Shown piece by piece: positions 16,282 through 24,724 of a DNA stretch of 64,000 bases. The DNA lies in the NCBI GenBank assembly GCA_039029535.1, contig JBCCFW010000004.1, forward strand, positions 1-64,000. The letters run 5' to 3'. The DNA comes from JBCCFW01 sp039029535 (lineage in GTDB: Bacteria > Acidobacteriota > JBCCFW01). The translations under genes were made by a program, and so were the position numbers. The notes beneath the pieces were generated by a model. The model was given only the letters and a program-made list of their open reading frames with translations, had not been told where the DNA came from and made no database searches. Numbering within the stretch: position 1 is the first letter of the stretch; each line of letters starts with the position of its first letter.

Positions 16282-16347
16282 GGGCTTGGGGGCGGGAGTA
16301 GCAGCGTGGGAGGATTCCCCGCTGCAGCACCCTCCGGAGAGCCTCCC

Positions 16348-16734
16348 ATGATCCCCGCCAAGTTCAGTGGTCACGTCCATTCCCTCTTCCGCTTCATCGC
16401 CGGCTTCCTGTTCTTCTGGCACGGGACGCAGAAGCTCTTCGGCTGGCCGCCCTCCAGCCACGGTGAGGCCCCGGCGTTCGTCAAGTACGTCGGCGGTGGC
16501 CTCGAGCTGGTCGGGGGCGTGCTCTTGATGATCGGGTTCATGACCCGGTCGACCGCCTTCGTCTGCAGCGGTCTCATGGCCGCCGCCTACTGGATGGCTC
16601 ATGGCACCAAGAGCTTCCTGCCCATCATGAATGGCGGTGAGCTGGCAGTGCTCTACTGCTTCGCGTTCCTGTGGCTCGCGGCCGTCGGCGGTGGTCCGTT
16701 CAGCGTCGACGCCATGAAGGGCAAGAAGGGCTAG
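16348..16734 (+). CDS. DoxX family membrane protein
   Basis: A 128-residue protein with four hydrophobic helices. F-R-F-I-A-G-F-L-F-F-W-H-G and the Q-K-L-F-G-W motif after helix 1 are diagnostic of DoxX; V-G-G-G-L-E-L-V-G-G-V-L-L and the final helix follow. DoxX relatives are membrane partners in thiol or oxidative-stress systems, but many members are uncharacterised. The ATG at 16348 follows CCGGAGA at 8 nt; an in-frame GTG lies 42 nt upstream without a good site. It lies 66 nt after the methyltransferase gene on the same strand. Confidence 0.88.
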   Translation: MIPAKFSGHVHSLFRFIAGFLFFWHGTQKLFGWPPSSHGEAPAFVKYVGGGLELVGGVLLMIGFMTRSTAFVCSGLMAAAYWMAHGTKSFLPIMNGGELAVLYCFAFLWLAAVGGGPFSVDAMKGKKG

Positions 16735-17042
16735 ACGCACCAAGGAGCGTCGTTCGGTCGCGGAGGAGGGCAGCCCGGCGTCAGCCCGGTGCTCTCTTCC
16801 TCCGTGGCCGGGAACGAGCTCGGCCGCAGGCCCCCGGAGTCTTCCCACGACCGACCGGGGATGCCCAGCCAGCGAGTCATCCGCGGCAAGTGCAGCGGGG
16901 GGGCGTCGATGGCAGCTTCCGCCGGATGCTCTCGGAGGAGCGCCTCGGGTCGCGAGGCCAGGCCGTGCCATCCGTCCAGACGGTGAAGCCCGTCGTGGTC
17001 TCCAGGCTCGACGATTGCGGTTCGTCGACTCCGACTAGACAT
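16731..17042 (-). CDS. Possible small protein overlapping the ART-like gene
   Basis: A 103-codon frame starting with ATG at 17042, whose start overlaps the stop codon of the upstream gene (ATGTCTAG). That coupling pattern is common in this window, for instance sdhA/sdhB. The product has no recognised domain: the middle reads H-R-L-D-G-W-H-G-L and R-M-T-R-W-L-G-I-P-G-R-S-W-E-D-S, and the end is Pro-rich. Third-position GC is high from codon 20 on, but lower at the start. It ends just past the DoxX stop. If real, it would be the second gene of an operon with the ADP-ribosyltransferase-like protein. A chance open frame is the main alternative. Confidence 0.3.
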   Translation of the reverse strand: MSSRSRRTAIVEPGDHDGLHRLDGWHGLASRPEALLREHPAEAAIDAPPLHLPRMTRWLGIPGRSWEDSGGLRPSSFPATEEESTGLTPGCPPPRPNDAPWCV

Positions 17043-18276
17043 GGTCGGCCGGGAAGATGTCGAGCACCTGCACGTCGTGCCCCTCGCCGTCGTTGAGTGA
17101 GGCGACTGCCGCTGCGCCCGCGTCGGTCCACCGGTACGAGTTGCCGTCGAGCCCCATTGCCTGCTGGAAGGCCTCGGCCGTTCCGGCTGGTCCGCCGTCG
17201 AAGAGCTCGGTGTTGTTCTCGTCGACCTTGAGCGTGAAGCCGCCGGCGTCTTGGAGGGTGTGGAAGACCCGGTAGAACGTGACGTAGCCGTGGATGTTGC
17301 CGGCGCCGACCGCCTTCACGGCGAACTCCGGGAAGACCGGTGCGGCTTGCCTGGCCTGCATGCCGGCCGTGTCGAAGTACGGCGTGGTCGTGGAGCAGAG
17401 GTAGAGCTTCACGCGGTCGACGAACTTCAGCATGAGGACGTAGCCCTCATCCGATTGACCGACCACGGCCGAGAGGATCTCGTTGCGAAGGAAGCGTCGG
17501 TTCTGTTCCTCGAGCAGGGTGAGGGGAAGGGCGGGGTCCCCGAAGCGCAGCGTGTCGATGAGTGGGAAGGTGCAGCCCGTCTGCGCGGCCGGGGTCAGGC
17601 TCACGACCGTGTAGAGGTCGTTGTCCCTCATGTTCCGGCGGTACCAGTAGGGAAGCCGCCGATTGGCATTGTTGTACGGGTTCCAGGCCTGGCGCATGTT
17701 GCGGGGGGCGGCGTAGACGTTCACGTCGGCCTTGGCCTGGAAGCCGGCTCCCTGGATCTGCGGCCAGGTTCGGTTGTCACCGCGCCAAGCGAACACGCGA
17801 GCGGGTGGGTCGACCATGCTCGCGGTCATGTCCGCGTTCGGGGCCCCGTTGACGACGGCACCGACGAGATCGCCCGTGTGGTAGAAGCCGATGTCCATCA
17901 GCCCGCTGAAGTAGGTGGTCAGGTGGACAGCGACGGCGGCGTCCGTCCAGCCATGTCCGCCCTGTCGCACCAGCCACTGGCCACCGGGTAGCGGCTGCGG
18001 GATGTCTTGGTCCCACGCGTCGGGCAGCCGGAACAAGTAGTTGAAGACTCCCAGCAGGGCTGCCTGGAAGGCGTTCCATTGCCCGGCGTTGCTACGGCCT
18101 TCCTGCCAGAAGTAGCTGTTCCAGCCGGGTGCCGTGAACTGAAACTCGACGGGCTGGACTCCTTGCACGTAGACGAGCCGATCCGCCTCGACGACCTGAG
18201 GTGCCTGAAGGGCACGCAGCACGTTGAGGTGCTTCTGCTCGAACGGGCTGTCGTTGTTGCTGGGAGCGGGGGGCAT
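17035..18276 (-). CDS. Putative ADP-ribosyltransferase-like protein (cholera-toxin-type motifs)
   Basis: A 413-residue soluble protein without a signal peptide. Three motifs occur in the order of the R-S-E class of ADP-ribosyltransferases. The first is W-R-G-D-N-R-T-W-P-Q-I-Q-G-A-G-F at 164-179 (compare Y-R-A-D-S-R-P-P-D-E-I in cholera toxin A). The second is Y-T-V-V-S-L-T around Ser226 (the S-T-S strand). The third is P-E-F-A-V-K-A-V-G-A-G-N-I-H-G-Y followed by F-Y-R-V at 316-337 (compare E-Q-E-V-S-A-L-G-G-I...W-Y-R-V). In this alignment the first Glu of E-x-E is Glu317 but the second is Ala319. Family enzymes transfer ADP-ribose from NAD to proteins, nucleic acids or small molecules. The N-terminal ~150 residues have no known domain. 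The assignment is from motifs only. Confidence 0.5.
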   Translation of the reverse strand: MPPAPSNNDSPFEQKHLNVLRALQAPQVVEADRLVYVQGVQPVEFQFTAPGWNSYFWQEGRSNAGQWNAFQAALLGVFNYLFRLPDAWDQDIPQPLPGGQWLVRQGGHGWTDAAVAVHLTTYFSGLMDIGFYHTGDLVGAVVNGAPNADMTASMVDPPARVFAWRGDNRTWPQIQGAGFQAKADVNVYAAPRNMRQAWNPYNNANRRLPYWYRRNMRDNDLYTVVSLTPAAQTGCTFPLIDTLRFGDPALPLTLLEEQNRRFLRNEILSAVVGQSDEGYVLMLKFVDRVKLYLCSTTTPYFDTAGMQARQAAPVFPEFAVKAVGAGNIHGYVTFYRVFHTLQDAGGFTLKVDENNTELFDGGPAGTAEAFQQAMGLDGNSYRWTDAGAAAVASLNDGEGHDVQVLDIFPADHV

Positions 18277-18572
18277 GACGAGGCTCCACCTGCGCGAGGA
18301 GTCGGGGCAGGTCGAGTTGAGAGTAGGGAGCGGTGCTCGGTCGCGGCTTGGACCGCTCGCTCCTTCTCACTGGTCTCGCCGTCCGGCCGCGATCCGATTC
18401 ATGGCTTGGCCTGCCCGACTCAGGGACGGTTCCCGGTAAGTGTCGGAACCCCCGACGTGACCGCTGCGTAGGGTCCTCGGCGTCGCCTTGGACTAAGGTC
18501 TTCACTGCTGCGACGTCTCCTGCTCGAACGTCTCCCGGTCGTCCCTCTCAGCCTCACCGGAGTCTTCAGCCC
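18277..18572. other. Divergent intergenic region (296 bp)
   Basis: This lies between the ART-like gene and the BNR-repeat gene and must hold both promoters. Short similar strings GACGTCTCCTGCTCGAACGT and CGTCTCCC recur near 18510-18540. An open frame continues upstream of the BNR gene here but has no signal peptide or domain. I see no RNA gene. Confidence 0.3.
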
Positions 18573-21074
18573 ATGACCTCGTCTCCCCGAACGTGTCCCC
18601 GGCTCGTCTCCCGCCTCCTCGCCACCGCTCTCGTCGCCTGCGTCTCGGGCGGAGCCTTCGCGGCACCGCCGACTGCCTGGGAGCCCCGTGGCATCGGTGG
18701 CGGCGGCGCGCTCTTCGAGCCGTCGTGGAGCCCGCATCTCCCCGACGAGCTGTGGATCGCCTGCGACGTCACCCAGCCCTTCCACACCACCGACGCCGGC
18801 CGGAGCTGGGTGCGCGCCGACTTCCGTCAGCTTCTCGGCGGCTACCAGACCGGCGTGCGGTTCTCGTCCGACCCTCAACGTCTCTACGCATTGGCCAGCT
18901 CACCCGACACCGGCTCCGGTCATCCCCAACGCAGCCTCGACGGAGGCGCGACCTGGGACGACCTGCCCGCCAACCCGGTCGGAGAAGCCGCCTGGTCGCT
19001 TCATGTCGATCCCCGCGCCCCGGGAAGATTGATCACCACGAGTTACACGCGTCTCTACTACTCGGCCGACGGTGGAGACAGCTTCACCGAGCACCACGAA
19101 GATGGTGGAGGCGCTCACGTCGCGGGCGTCCACTGGGACGGTGACGACATCGTCATCGGTCTTCGGGCAGAGGCCCTCGTCTCCGACGACGGCGGCACGA
19201 GCTTCACGTCTCGTGCGCTCACGGGCATCCCCGGTGACGAGAACGTCGTGTCCTTCGCAGGCGCATCCGACGGCGTGACGACGCGACTCTTTGCCGTGAC
19301 CCTGGGAGCCGGTGACGTCTTCCCCGGCGTGCGGGGCAGCGACCACTGGCTCTACCGCAACGTGTACGTGTCCACCGATCTCGGGCTGACCTGGACGGCC
19401 TCGAGCACTGGCATCGGCGGGGGCGACCATCCGTTCTTCGTGGCGACGACCCCCGACGCTCCCGGCATCGCCTGGCTGGCCGGTGGCAGCGATCGCAGTG
19501 AGCCTGTCGTCTACCGCACGACCGACGGCGGTGCTTCGTGGCAGTCCACGTTCGACACGGTCGACAACGCCAACATCCGCACGGGCTGGAGCGGGGCCGG
19601 CGGTGACCGCGGCTGGGGCTATGGCGAGCTGGCCTTCGGCTTCGCCGTGTCACCCATCGATTCGAACCGCGCCGTCTTCACCGACTTCGGCTTCGCGCAC
19701 CTCACCACCGACGGTGGCGTGAGCTGGTCCCAGGCCTACGTGGACCCGGCCGACGAGAACCCTGCCGGGAGCCGCACGCCGCAGCGACGCTCCTACGCCT
19801 CGGTCGGGCTCGAGAACACGACGCACTGGCACGTGACCTGGTCGAGCCCCGACGACGTCTTCGTCTCCACGACCGACATCCGCGGCATCCGCTCGACCGA
19901 CGGCGGCGAGCGCTGGTCGTTCGACTACACCGGTCACACCCTCAACACGATGTACCACGTCGTTCGACAGGAGAGCACCGGCACGCTCTTCGGCGCGACC
20001 GGCAGCGTGCACGACATGTACCAGTCGACCTACCTGCTCGACTCGCGGATCGACCGCGGCACTGGCGAAGTGCTGTCGTCGACCGACGCTGGCGCGACCT
20101 GGGAGCTCGTCCACGACTTCGGTCACCCGGTCGTGTGGCTCGCGCTCGACCCGACCGACGACGACCGCGCCTGGGCCTCGGTCGTCCACTCCTTCGAGGG
20201 CGGGATCTGGACGACGGACAACCTGTCGGCCGGTGCTGCCTCCAACTGGGTGCCGCTGAGCGCGCCGCCCCGAACGGAGGGTCACCCCTTCAACATCTTC
20301 CGGCTCGACGACGGCACGCTCGTGACGACCTTCTGCGGACGCCGCGATCCTGGCGGGGCCTTCACCGAGAGCTCGGGCGTGTTCGTCTCGGAGGACGGTG
20401 GCGTGACCTGGCTCGACCGCAGCGACGGCGACATGCGCTGGTGGACCAAGGACATCACCGTCGATCCTCATGATCCCACGCAGTCGACCTGGTACGCCGG
20501 GGTGTGGAGCGGCTGGGGAGGGCCGCCCAACGATCGTGGCGGTCTCTTCCGGACGACCGATCGAGGCGTGACCTGGACACGGATCGTCACGAGCCATCGC
20601 ATCAGCGGTGCCTACCTGAACCCGAACGTGGCGGGGGAGGGCTGGTACACCACCGAGGTCGAGGGGCTGTGGTTCAGCGAGAACCTCGGAGACCCCGTCC
20701 CGACGTGGACGGAGGTGAACCTCGACATTCCCCACCCCGAGCGGGTCATCTACAACCCGCACGACCCAGCGGAGGTCTGGGTGACCACCTTCGGTAGCGG
20801 GCTCTTCGTCGGTCGCACCGACGCGGTCGCGCCGGTGCTGTTGCGCAACGCCGAGGTCACGTCGCTGGCTCCGTTGACGCCGGCCCTGGCCACGGTGCTC
20901 CCTCTCGATCCGGTCGAGGACCTGCACGTCGCGTCGTTCACCGTCGGTGAGCTCGACCCCGAGACGAGGGTCGTCGACGACGCGACGCGTCCGCTGGTGT
21001 TCTACTCCGTCGATGCCGACGTGACGATCCGCCTGACCATCACGCCGGAGCGACGGCTGCGCATCGACTGGTAG
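18573..21074 (+). CDS. Secreted BNR/Asp-box beta-propeller protein (sortilin/GH74-like)
   Basis: An 833-residue protein with a signal peptide ending near F-A-A-P. At least seven Asp-box motifs (S/T-x-D-x-G-x-x-W/F) are visible: T-D-A-G-R-S-W, L-D-G-G-A-T-W, A-D-G-G-D-S-F, D-D-G-G-T-S-F, T-D-G-G-A-S-W, T-D-G-G-V-S-W, E-D-G-G-V-T-W and T-D-R-G-V-T-W. This points to a double beta-propeller of the sortilin/VPS10 or GH74 xyloglucanase type. Catalytic aspartates of GH74 cannot be confirmed by eye. The extracellular or periplasmic location is clear; the substrate is not. The last ~60 residues form a separate small domain. The ATG at 18573 begins the signal peptide. Confidence 0.85.
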   Translation: MTSSPRTCPRLVSRLLATALVACVSGGAFAAPPTAWEPRGIGGGGALFEPSWSPHLPDELWIACDVTQPFHTTDAGRSWVRADFRQLLGGYQTGVRFSSDPQRLYALASSPDTGSGHPQRSLDGGATWDDLPANPVGEAAWSLHVDPRAPGRLITTSYTRLYYSADGGDSFTEHHEDGGGAHVAGVHWDGDDIVIGLRAEALVSDDGGTSFTSRALTGIPGDENVVSFAGASDGVTTRLFAVTLGAGDVFPGVRGSDHWLYRNVYVSTDLGLTWTASSTGIGGGDHPFFVATTPDAPGIAWLAGGSDRSEPVVYRTTDGGASWQSTFDTVDNANIRTGWSGAGGDRGWGYGELAFGFAVSPIDSNRAVFTDFGFAHLTTDGGVSWSQAYVDPADENPAGSRTPQRRSYASVGLENTTHWHVTWSSPDDVFVSTTDIRGIRSTDGGERWSFDYTGHTLNTMYHVVRQESTGTLFGATGSVHDMYQSTYLLDSRIDRGTGEVLSSTDAGATWELVHDFGHPVVWLALDPTDDDRAWASVVHSFEGGIWTTDNLSAGAASNWVPLSAPPRTEGHPFNIFRLDDGTLVTTFCGRRDPGGAFTESSGVFVSEDGGVTWLDRSDGDMRWWTKDITVDPHDPTQSTWYAGVWSGWGGPPNDRGGLFRTTDRGVTWTRIVTSHRISGAYLNPNVAGEGWYTTEVEGLWFSENLGDPVPTWTEVNLDIPHPERVIYNPHDPAEVWVTTFGSGLFVGRTDAVAPVLLRNAEVTSLAPLTPALATVLPLDPVEDLHVASFTVGELDPETRVVDDATRPLVFYSVDADVTIRLTITPERRLRIDW

Positions 21075-21084
21075 CGCATCGCGG

Positions 21085-21741
21085 CTAACCGGCCATCGCC
21101 CGCTCGCCGACCTCGGCGCGGTCGATGGCCATGACCGACTCGATCCACGCGCGCGTCGAGGGGAAGCGCTCGTCCAGGCTCAGGCGCGACGCGACGTAGT
21201 GACCGGGCGAGCCCTCGGGCAAGGTGGCCGGGTCGGTGGCGGCGTAGCCGAGGAAGGGCGCCACGGTCAGGTCGGCGGCGTTGAGGGCGTCGCCACCGAG
21301 GAAGGGGACATCGGCGAGAGCCTCCTCGACCTTGGTGGCGAACTCGTCGAAGCGGGCCTGGATGCGGGCGTTCGCGTCGGCGTCGTCCTGGCCTTCGAGG
21401 AAGAGCCCGAGGAACTCGCCCAGGGTCGGCGCGACCTCGTTGACCACCCAGCGCTCCCAGACCTGAATGGCCTGCTGGGCTTCGCGGGTGGGGCCGAAGA
21501 GCCGGGGCTCGGGCCAGTTCGCGTCGAGGTAGCGCACGATGCCGAAGGAGTCGTAGACCACGCGGTCGCCGTGCTCGAGGACGGGCGTCAGCGGCTGCCC
21601 GGACTTCTCCACGACGACGTCGCGGTCGTCGAAGCCGGCGAGCTCGACCGTCTCGTAGCTCAGGCCCTTGAGCTTGAGGGCGAGGCGGACCTTGATGTTG
21701 TGCGGAGACGGCGGGAGGGTGAAGAGCGTCAGGTCACTCAT
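21085..21741 (-). CDS. Glutathione S-transferase family protein
   Basis: A 218-residue cytosolic protein. The N-terminal thioredoxin-like domain (L-T-L-F-T-L-P-P-S-P-H-N-I-K-V-R-L-A-L) and the cis-Pro region L-T-P-V-L-E-H-G followed by D-S-F-G-I-V-R-Y-L are typical of GSTs; the helical C-terminal domain carries A-A-D-L-T-V-A-P-F-L near 165. The usual catalytic Ser/Cys position is the S-P-H segment. The ATG at 21741 has GGAG about 11 nt upstream; an in-frame start 21 nt further upstream lacks one. It is divergent from the HxlR gene across twin operators, which suggests induction by an electrophile or drug. Confidence 0.92.
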   Translation of the reverse strand: MSDLTLFTLPPSPHNIKVRLALKLKGLSYETVELAGFDDRDVVVEKSGQPLTPVLEHGDRVVYDSFGIVRYLDANWPEPRLFGPTREAQQAIQVWERWVVNEVAPTLGEFLGLFLEGQDDADANARIQARFDEFATKVEEALADVPFLGGDALNAADLTVAPFLGYAATDPATLPEGSPGHYVASRLSLDERFPSTRAWIESVMAIDRAEVGERAMAG

Positions 21742-21787
21742 GGGAAACTCCGGGTCCGGCACGGCGCCGGCTGAAGACGAACAATCG

Positions 21788-21830
21788 ACTTGCGAAATGC
21801 AAGTTATTCAGATTGCTTGCGAAATGCAAG
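21788..21830. promoter_or_regulatory. Twin HxlR operators between GST and hxlR-type gene
   Basis: Two nearly identical dyads lie in the 110-nt divergent gap: ACTTGCGAAATGCAAGT at 21788-21804 and CTTGCGAAATGCAAG at 21816-21830, centres 27 bp apart. Each is a perfect inverted repeat around GAAAT. The downstream site ends 21 nt before the HxlR start codon. A repressor bound here would cover both promoters. Confidence 0.8.
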
Positions 21831-21851
21831 TGAATTGGCGACGATTGCGCG

Positions 21852-22274
21852 ATGAGCGACTCCGACCGGCGAGGCCACTGCTCCGGCTGCCCCCTGGCCT
21901 ACGCCCTCGACATCCTCGGCGACCGCTGGACCCTGCTGGTCCTGCGCGACCTGCTCCTGATGGGGAAGAGGCGCTTCTCGGAGTTCGCCGCCTCCTCCGA
22001 GGGCATCGCGACCAACGTCCTCTCGGACCGGCTCAAGCGGCTCCAGGAGCGCGGGCTCATCGAGAGCGAGCCCGACCCCGAGGACCGGCGGCGCGTGGTC
22101 TACCGGCCGACCGAAGCCGGTGACGACTTGCTGCCGGCGATGGTCGAGATCATCCGCTGGGGCATCCGCCACGATGACGACACCCGGGCGCCGAAGGTCT
22201 TCGCTGATCGGGTCGAGGAGGATCGCGAGGCGCTGCTCGACGACATCCGGTCCGGGCGTTGGCCACCCGGCTGA
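21852..22274 (+). CDS. HxlR family winged-helix transcriptional regulator
   Basis: A 140-residue MarR/HxlR-type regulator. The N-terminal C-S-G-C-P-L-A-Y-A-L-D-I-L-G-D-R-W-T-L-L-V-L-R-D-L-L segment is diagnostic, including Cys10 and Cys13, which may sense redox or electrophiles as in related regulators. The wing reads L-I-E-S-E-P-D-P-E-D-R-R-R-V-V-Y-R-P-T-E-A-G. The C-terminal tail is acidic. It probably binds the two dyads at 21788-21830 and controls itself and the divergent GST gene. The penicillin-acylase gene begins 17 nt after the stop. Confidence 0.93.
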   Translation: MSDSDRRGHCSGCPLAYALDILGDRWTLLVLRDLLLMGKRRFSEFAASSEGIATNVLSDRLKRLQERGLIESEPDPEDRRRVVYRPTEAGDDLLPAMVEIIRWGIRHDDDTRAPKVFADRVEEDREALLDDIRSGRWPPG

Positions 22275-22291
22275 GGTCTTAGACTGCTGGG

Positions 22292-24724
22292 ATGTCCGAC
22301 GACCTCGACGCTGCGTCCCCCGAGCCTTCCTCCCCTCCAGGCCCCTGGCGGCGCCGCCTGCTGAGGGGCCTGCTCGGGCTCCTCGCCCTGGCGCTGGTGG
22401 TCGTGCTCATCGCCGCCGGCGTCCTCGCGCGGCGCTTGCATCGCAGCCTGCCGCAGCTCGAGGGCGAACGGGTGGTCGCCGGGCTCGCTGGTGAGGTGCG
22501 CATCGAGCGAGATGCTCTGGGCGTCGTGACGCTGAAAGGGAGCGACCGCGCTGCGGTGCTGTTCGGGCTCGGCTTTGCCCATGCTCAGGACCGGTACTTC
22601 CAAATGGACCTCGGTCGTCGTCTCGCTGCGGGCGAGCTGGCCGAGCTCCTGGGTGAGGTGGCGCTCCCGGCCGATCGCGAGAACCGCGTGCACCGCTTCC
22701 GGTCCGTGGCTCGCGAGGTGGTCGCGGCGGCTTCGCCTGAAGAGCGCGCGCAGGTCGATGCCTACGTCGCTGGCGTCAACGCCGGTCTCGAGGCTCTCGA
22801 GGCGCCACCCTTCGAGTACCTCGTGTTCCGTGGCGAGCCGACGCCGTGGACGGCCGAGGACGTCGTGCTCGTCGCGCACGCGATGTTCCTCGGTCTCCAG
22901 GACTCGCAGGCGTCGACGGACTCGTCCTGGGGGCTGGTCGCCGAGATCCTGCCGCTGGAGCTCGCGGCCTTCCTCGATCGACCCGGCACCGAGTGGGACG
23001 CACCGCTGACCGGCGCGCCAGTCCCGGCGCCGGCCGTGCCAGGTCCCGAGGTCTTCGACCTCAGCAAGCAGGCCGAAGCCGAGGCGAGCGACGAGGCCGA
23101 TGCGGCGGCGAGCCCGGGGAGCAACAACTGGGCGCTGGCCGGCTCACGCACGAAGGACGGTCGGGCGCTGCTGGCCAACGACATGCACCTCGGGCTGTCG
23201 GTGCCCAACACCTGGTACCGCGCGAGCTTCGTGTTCACCGAGGACGGCGAGGACCATCGCATCGACGGAGCGACCCTACCGGGCAACCCCATGATGGTGG
23301 TCGGCAGCAACGGCCGCGTGGCCTGGGGGCTGACCAACAGCTACGCCGACTTCCACGACCTCGTGGAGCTCGAGCTCGATCCCGATGACGAGACGCGCTA
23401 CCGCACGCCGGACGGCTACGTCGCGCTCGAGCGTCACGTCGAGACTCTCGCCGTGCGTGGTGGTGATGCGGAGGAGCTGGTCGTCGAGTCCACGCGCTGG
23501 GGTCCCGTGGTCGGTGAGGACCATCAGGGGCGACGACGTGCCCTCGCCTGGTCGGCCCATCGGCCGGGGGCGACGAACTTCGCGTCCTTGGGCATCCTCG
23601 ACCTCCAGGACGTCGACGACGCGGTCGCGCTGGCGACACGCATCGGCAGCCCTGGTCTCAACGTCGTCCTCGCCGACTCGGGCGGTCGCATCGCCTGGAC
23701 GATCATGGGGCGCGTGCCACGACGCTTCGGCTTCGACGGTCGTCATCCGTCGTCGTGGGCGGACGGCACGAGGGGCTGGGATGGCTGGTTGCCGCCGGAG
23801 GAGCATCCGCGAGTCGTCGATCCGGCGGACGGTCAGCTTTGGACTGCGAACTCGCGCACGGTGTCCGGCGAGGACCTGCGCGTGCTCGGTGACGGTGGCT
23901 TGCCGCTGGGTGCGCGGGCACTTCAGATCCGCGACGTGCTGACCGGCCTCGAGCAGGCGACCGAGGCCGACATGCTCGCCCTGCAGCTCGACGACCGCGC
24001 GCTGTTCGTGGAGCGCTGGCGTGAGCTCTTGTTGTCGGTGCTCGATGACGAGGCGGTGGCGAGCTCGCCGCTGCGCGCGGAGGCACGACGCCTGGTCGAA
24101 GGCTCGGACGGACGGGCCTCGGCGACGTCAGTCGCGCATCGCATCGTGCGCTTCTATCGCTTCGCCGTGGAGCGGGCCACGCTCGACCCGCTGCTGGAGC
24201 CCTGTCGCGAGGCCGACGAGGGTTTCCGGCGCTCTCATCTCCAGCATCGCGAGGGCGCGATCTGGGACCTCGTCACGCAGCGCCCTCCTCACCTGCTCGA
24301 CCCCGAGCACGAGGACTGGGACGCCCTGTTGCTGGCGAGCGCCGATCAGGCGCTGGAATGGCTCACCGACGACGGCGAGGTCTTGGCCGAGCAGACCTGG
24401 GGGAAGCGCAACGCCCTGCGTGGGCGTCATCCCATCAGCCGCGGAGCGCCTGTCGTGGGGCGCTGGCTCGACCTGCCGAAGGACGAGCTGCCGGGTGACT
24501 CCTTCATGCCCCGCGTGCAGTCGGCTGGCTTCGGTGCGTCGCAGCGGATGGTCGTGTCACCGGGCCGCGAGGAGGAGGGCATCTACCACCAGCCCGGTGG
24601 TCAGAGCGGTCATCCGGGATCGCCGTACTACCTCGCAGGTCACGAAGCCTGGGTGGACGGCGAGGCGACTCCCTTCCTGCCGGGTGCGACGGAGAAGGTG
24701 TTGGTCTTGCGGGGTGGTGAGTGA
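22292..24724 (+). CDS. Penicillin acylase family N-terminal-nucleophile hydrolase
   Basis: An 810-residue precursor anchored or exported by a hydrophobic segment at about 28-48. The alpha part has A-Q-D-R-Y-F-Q-M-D; the processing site is G-S-N-N-W-A with Ser277 as the expected autocatalytic nucleophile of the beta chain, followed by N-D-M-H-L, G-N-P-M-M-V-V-G-S and W-G-L-T-N. A late asparagine region W-T-A-N-S-R is also present. Family enzymes cleave amide bonds of penicillins, acyl-homoserine lactones or related N-acyl compounds in the periplasm. Substrate cannot be read from sequence. The stop overlaps the next gene (GTGA). Confidence 0.93.
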   Translation: MSDDLDAASPEPSSPPGPWRRRLLRGLLGLLALALVVVLIAAGVLARRLHRSLPQLEGERVVAGLAGEVRIERDALGVVTLKGSDRAAVLFGLGFAHAQDRYFQMDLGRRLAAGELAELLGEVALPADRENRVHRFRSVAREVVAAASPEERAQVDAYVAGVNAGLEALEAPPFEYLVFRGEPTPWTAEDVVLVAHAMFLGLQDSQASTDSSWGLVAEILPLELAAFLDRPGTEWDAPLTGAPVPAPAVPGPEVFDLSKQAEAEASDEADAAASPGSNNWALAGSRTKDGRALLANDMHLGLSVPNTWYRASFVFTEDGEDHRIDGATLPGNPMMVVGSNGRVAWGLTNSYADFHDLVELELDPDDETRYRTPDGYVALERHVETLAVRGGDAEELVVESTRWGPVVGEDHQGRRRALAWSAHRPGATNFASLGILDLQDVDDAVALATRIGSPGLNVVLADSGGRIAWTIMGRVPRRFGFDGRHPSSWADGTRGWDGWLPPEEHPRVVDPADGQLWTANSRTVSGEDLRVLGDGGLPLGARALQIRDVLTGLEQATEADMLALQLDDRALFVERWRELLLSVLDDEAVASSPLRAEARRLVEGSDGRASATSVAHRIVRFYRFAVERATLDPLLEPCREADEGFRRSHLQHREGAIWDLVTQRPPHLLDPEHEDWDALLLASADQALEWLTDDGEVLAEQTWGKRNALRGRHPISRGAPVVGRWLDLPKDELPGDSFMPRVQSAGFGASQRMVVSPGREEEGIYHQPGGQSGHPGSPYYLAGHEAWVDGEATPFLPGATEKVLVLRGGE

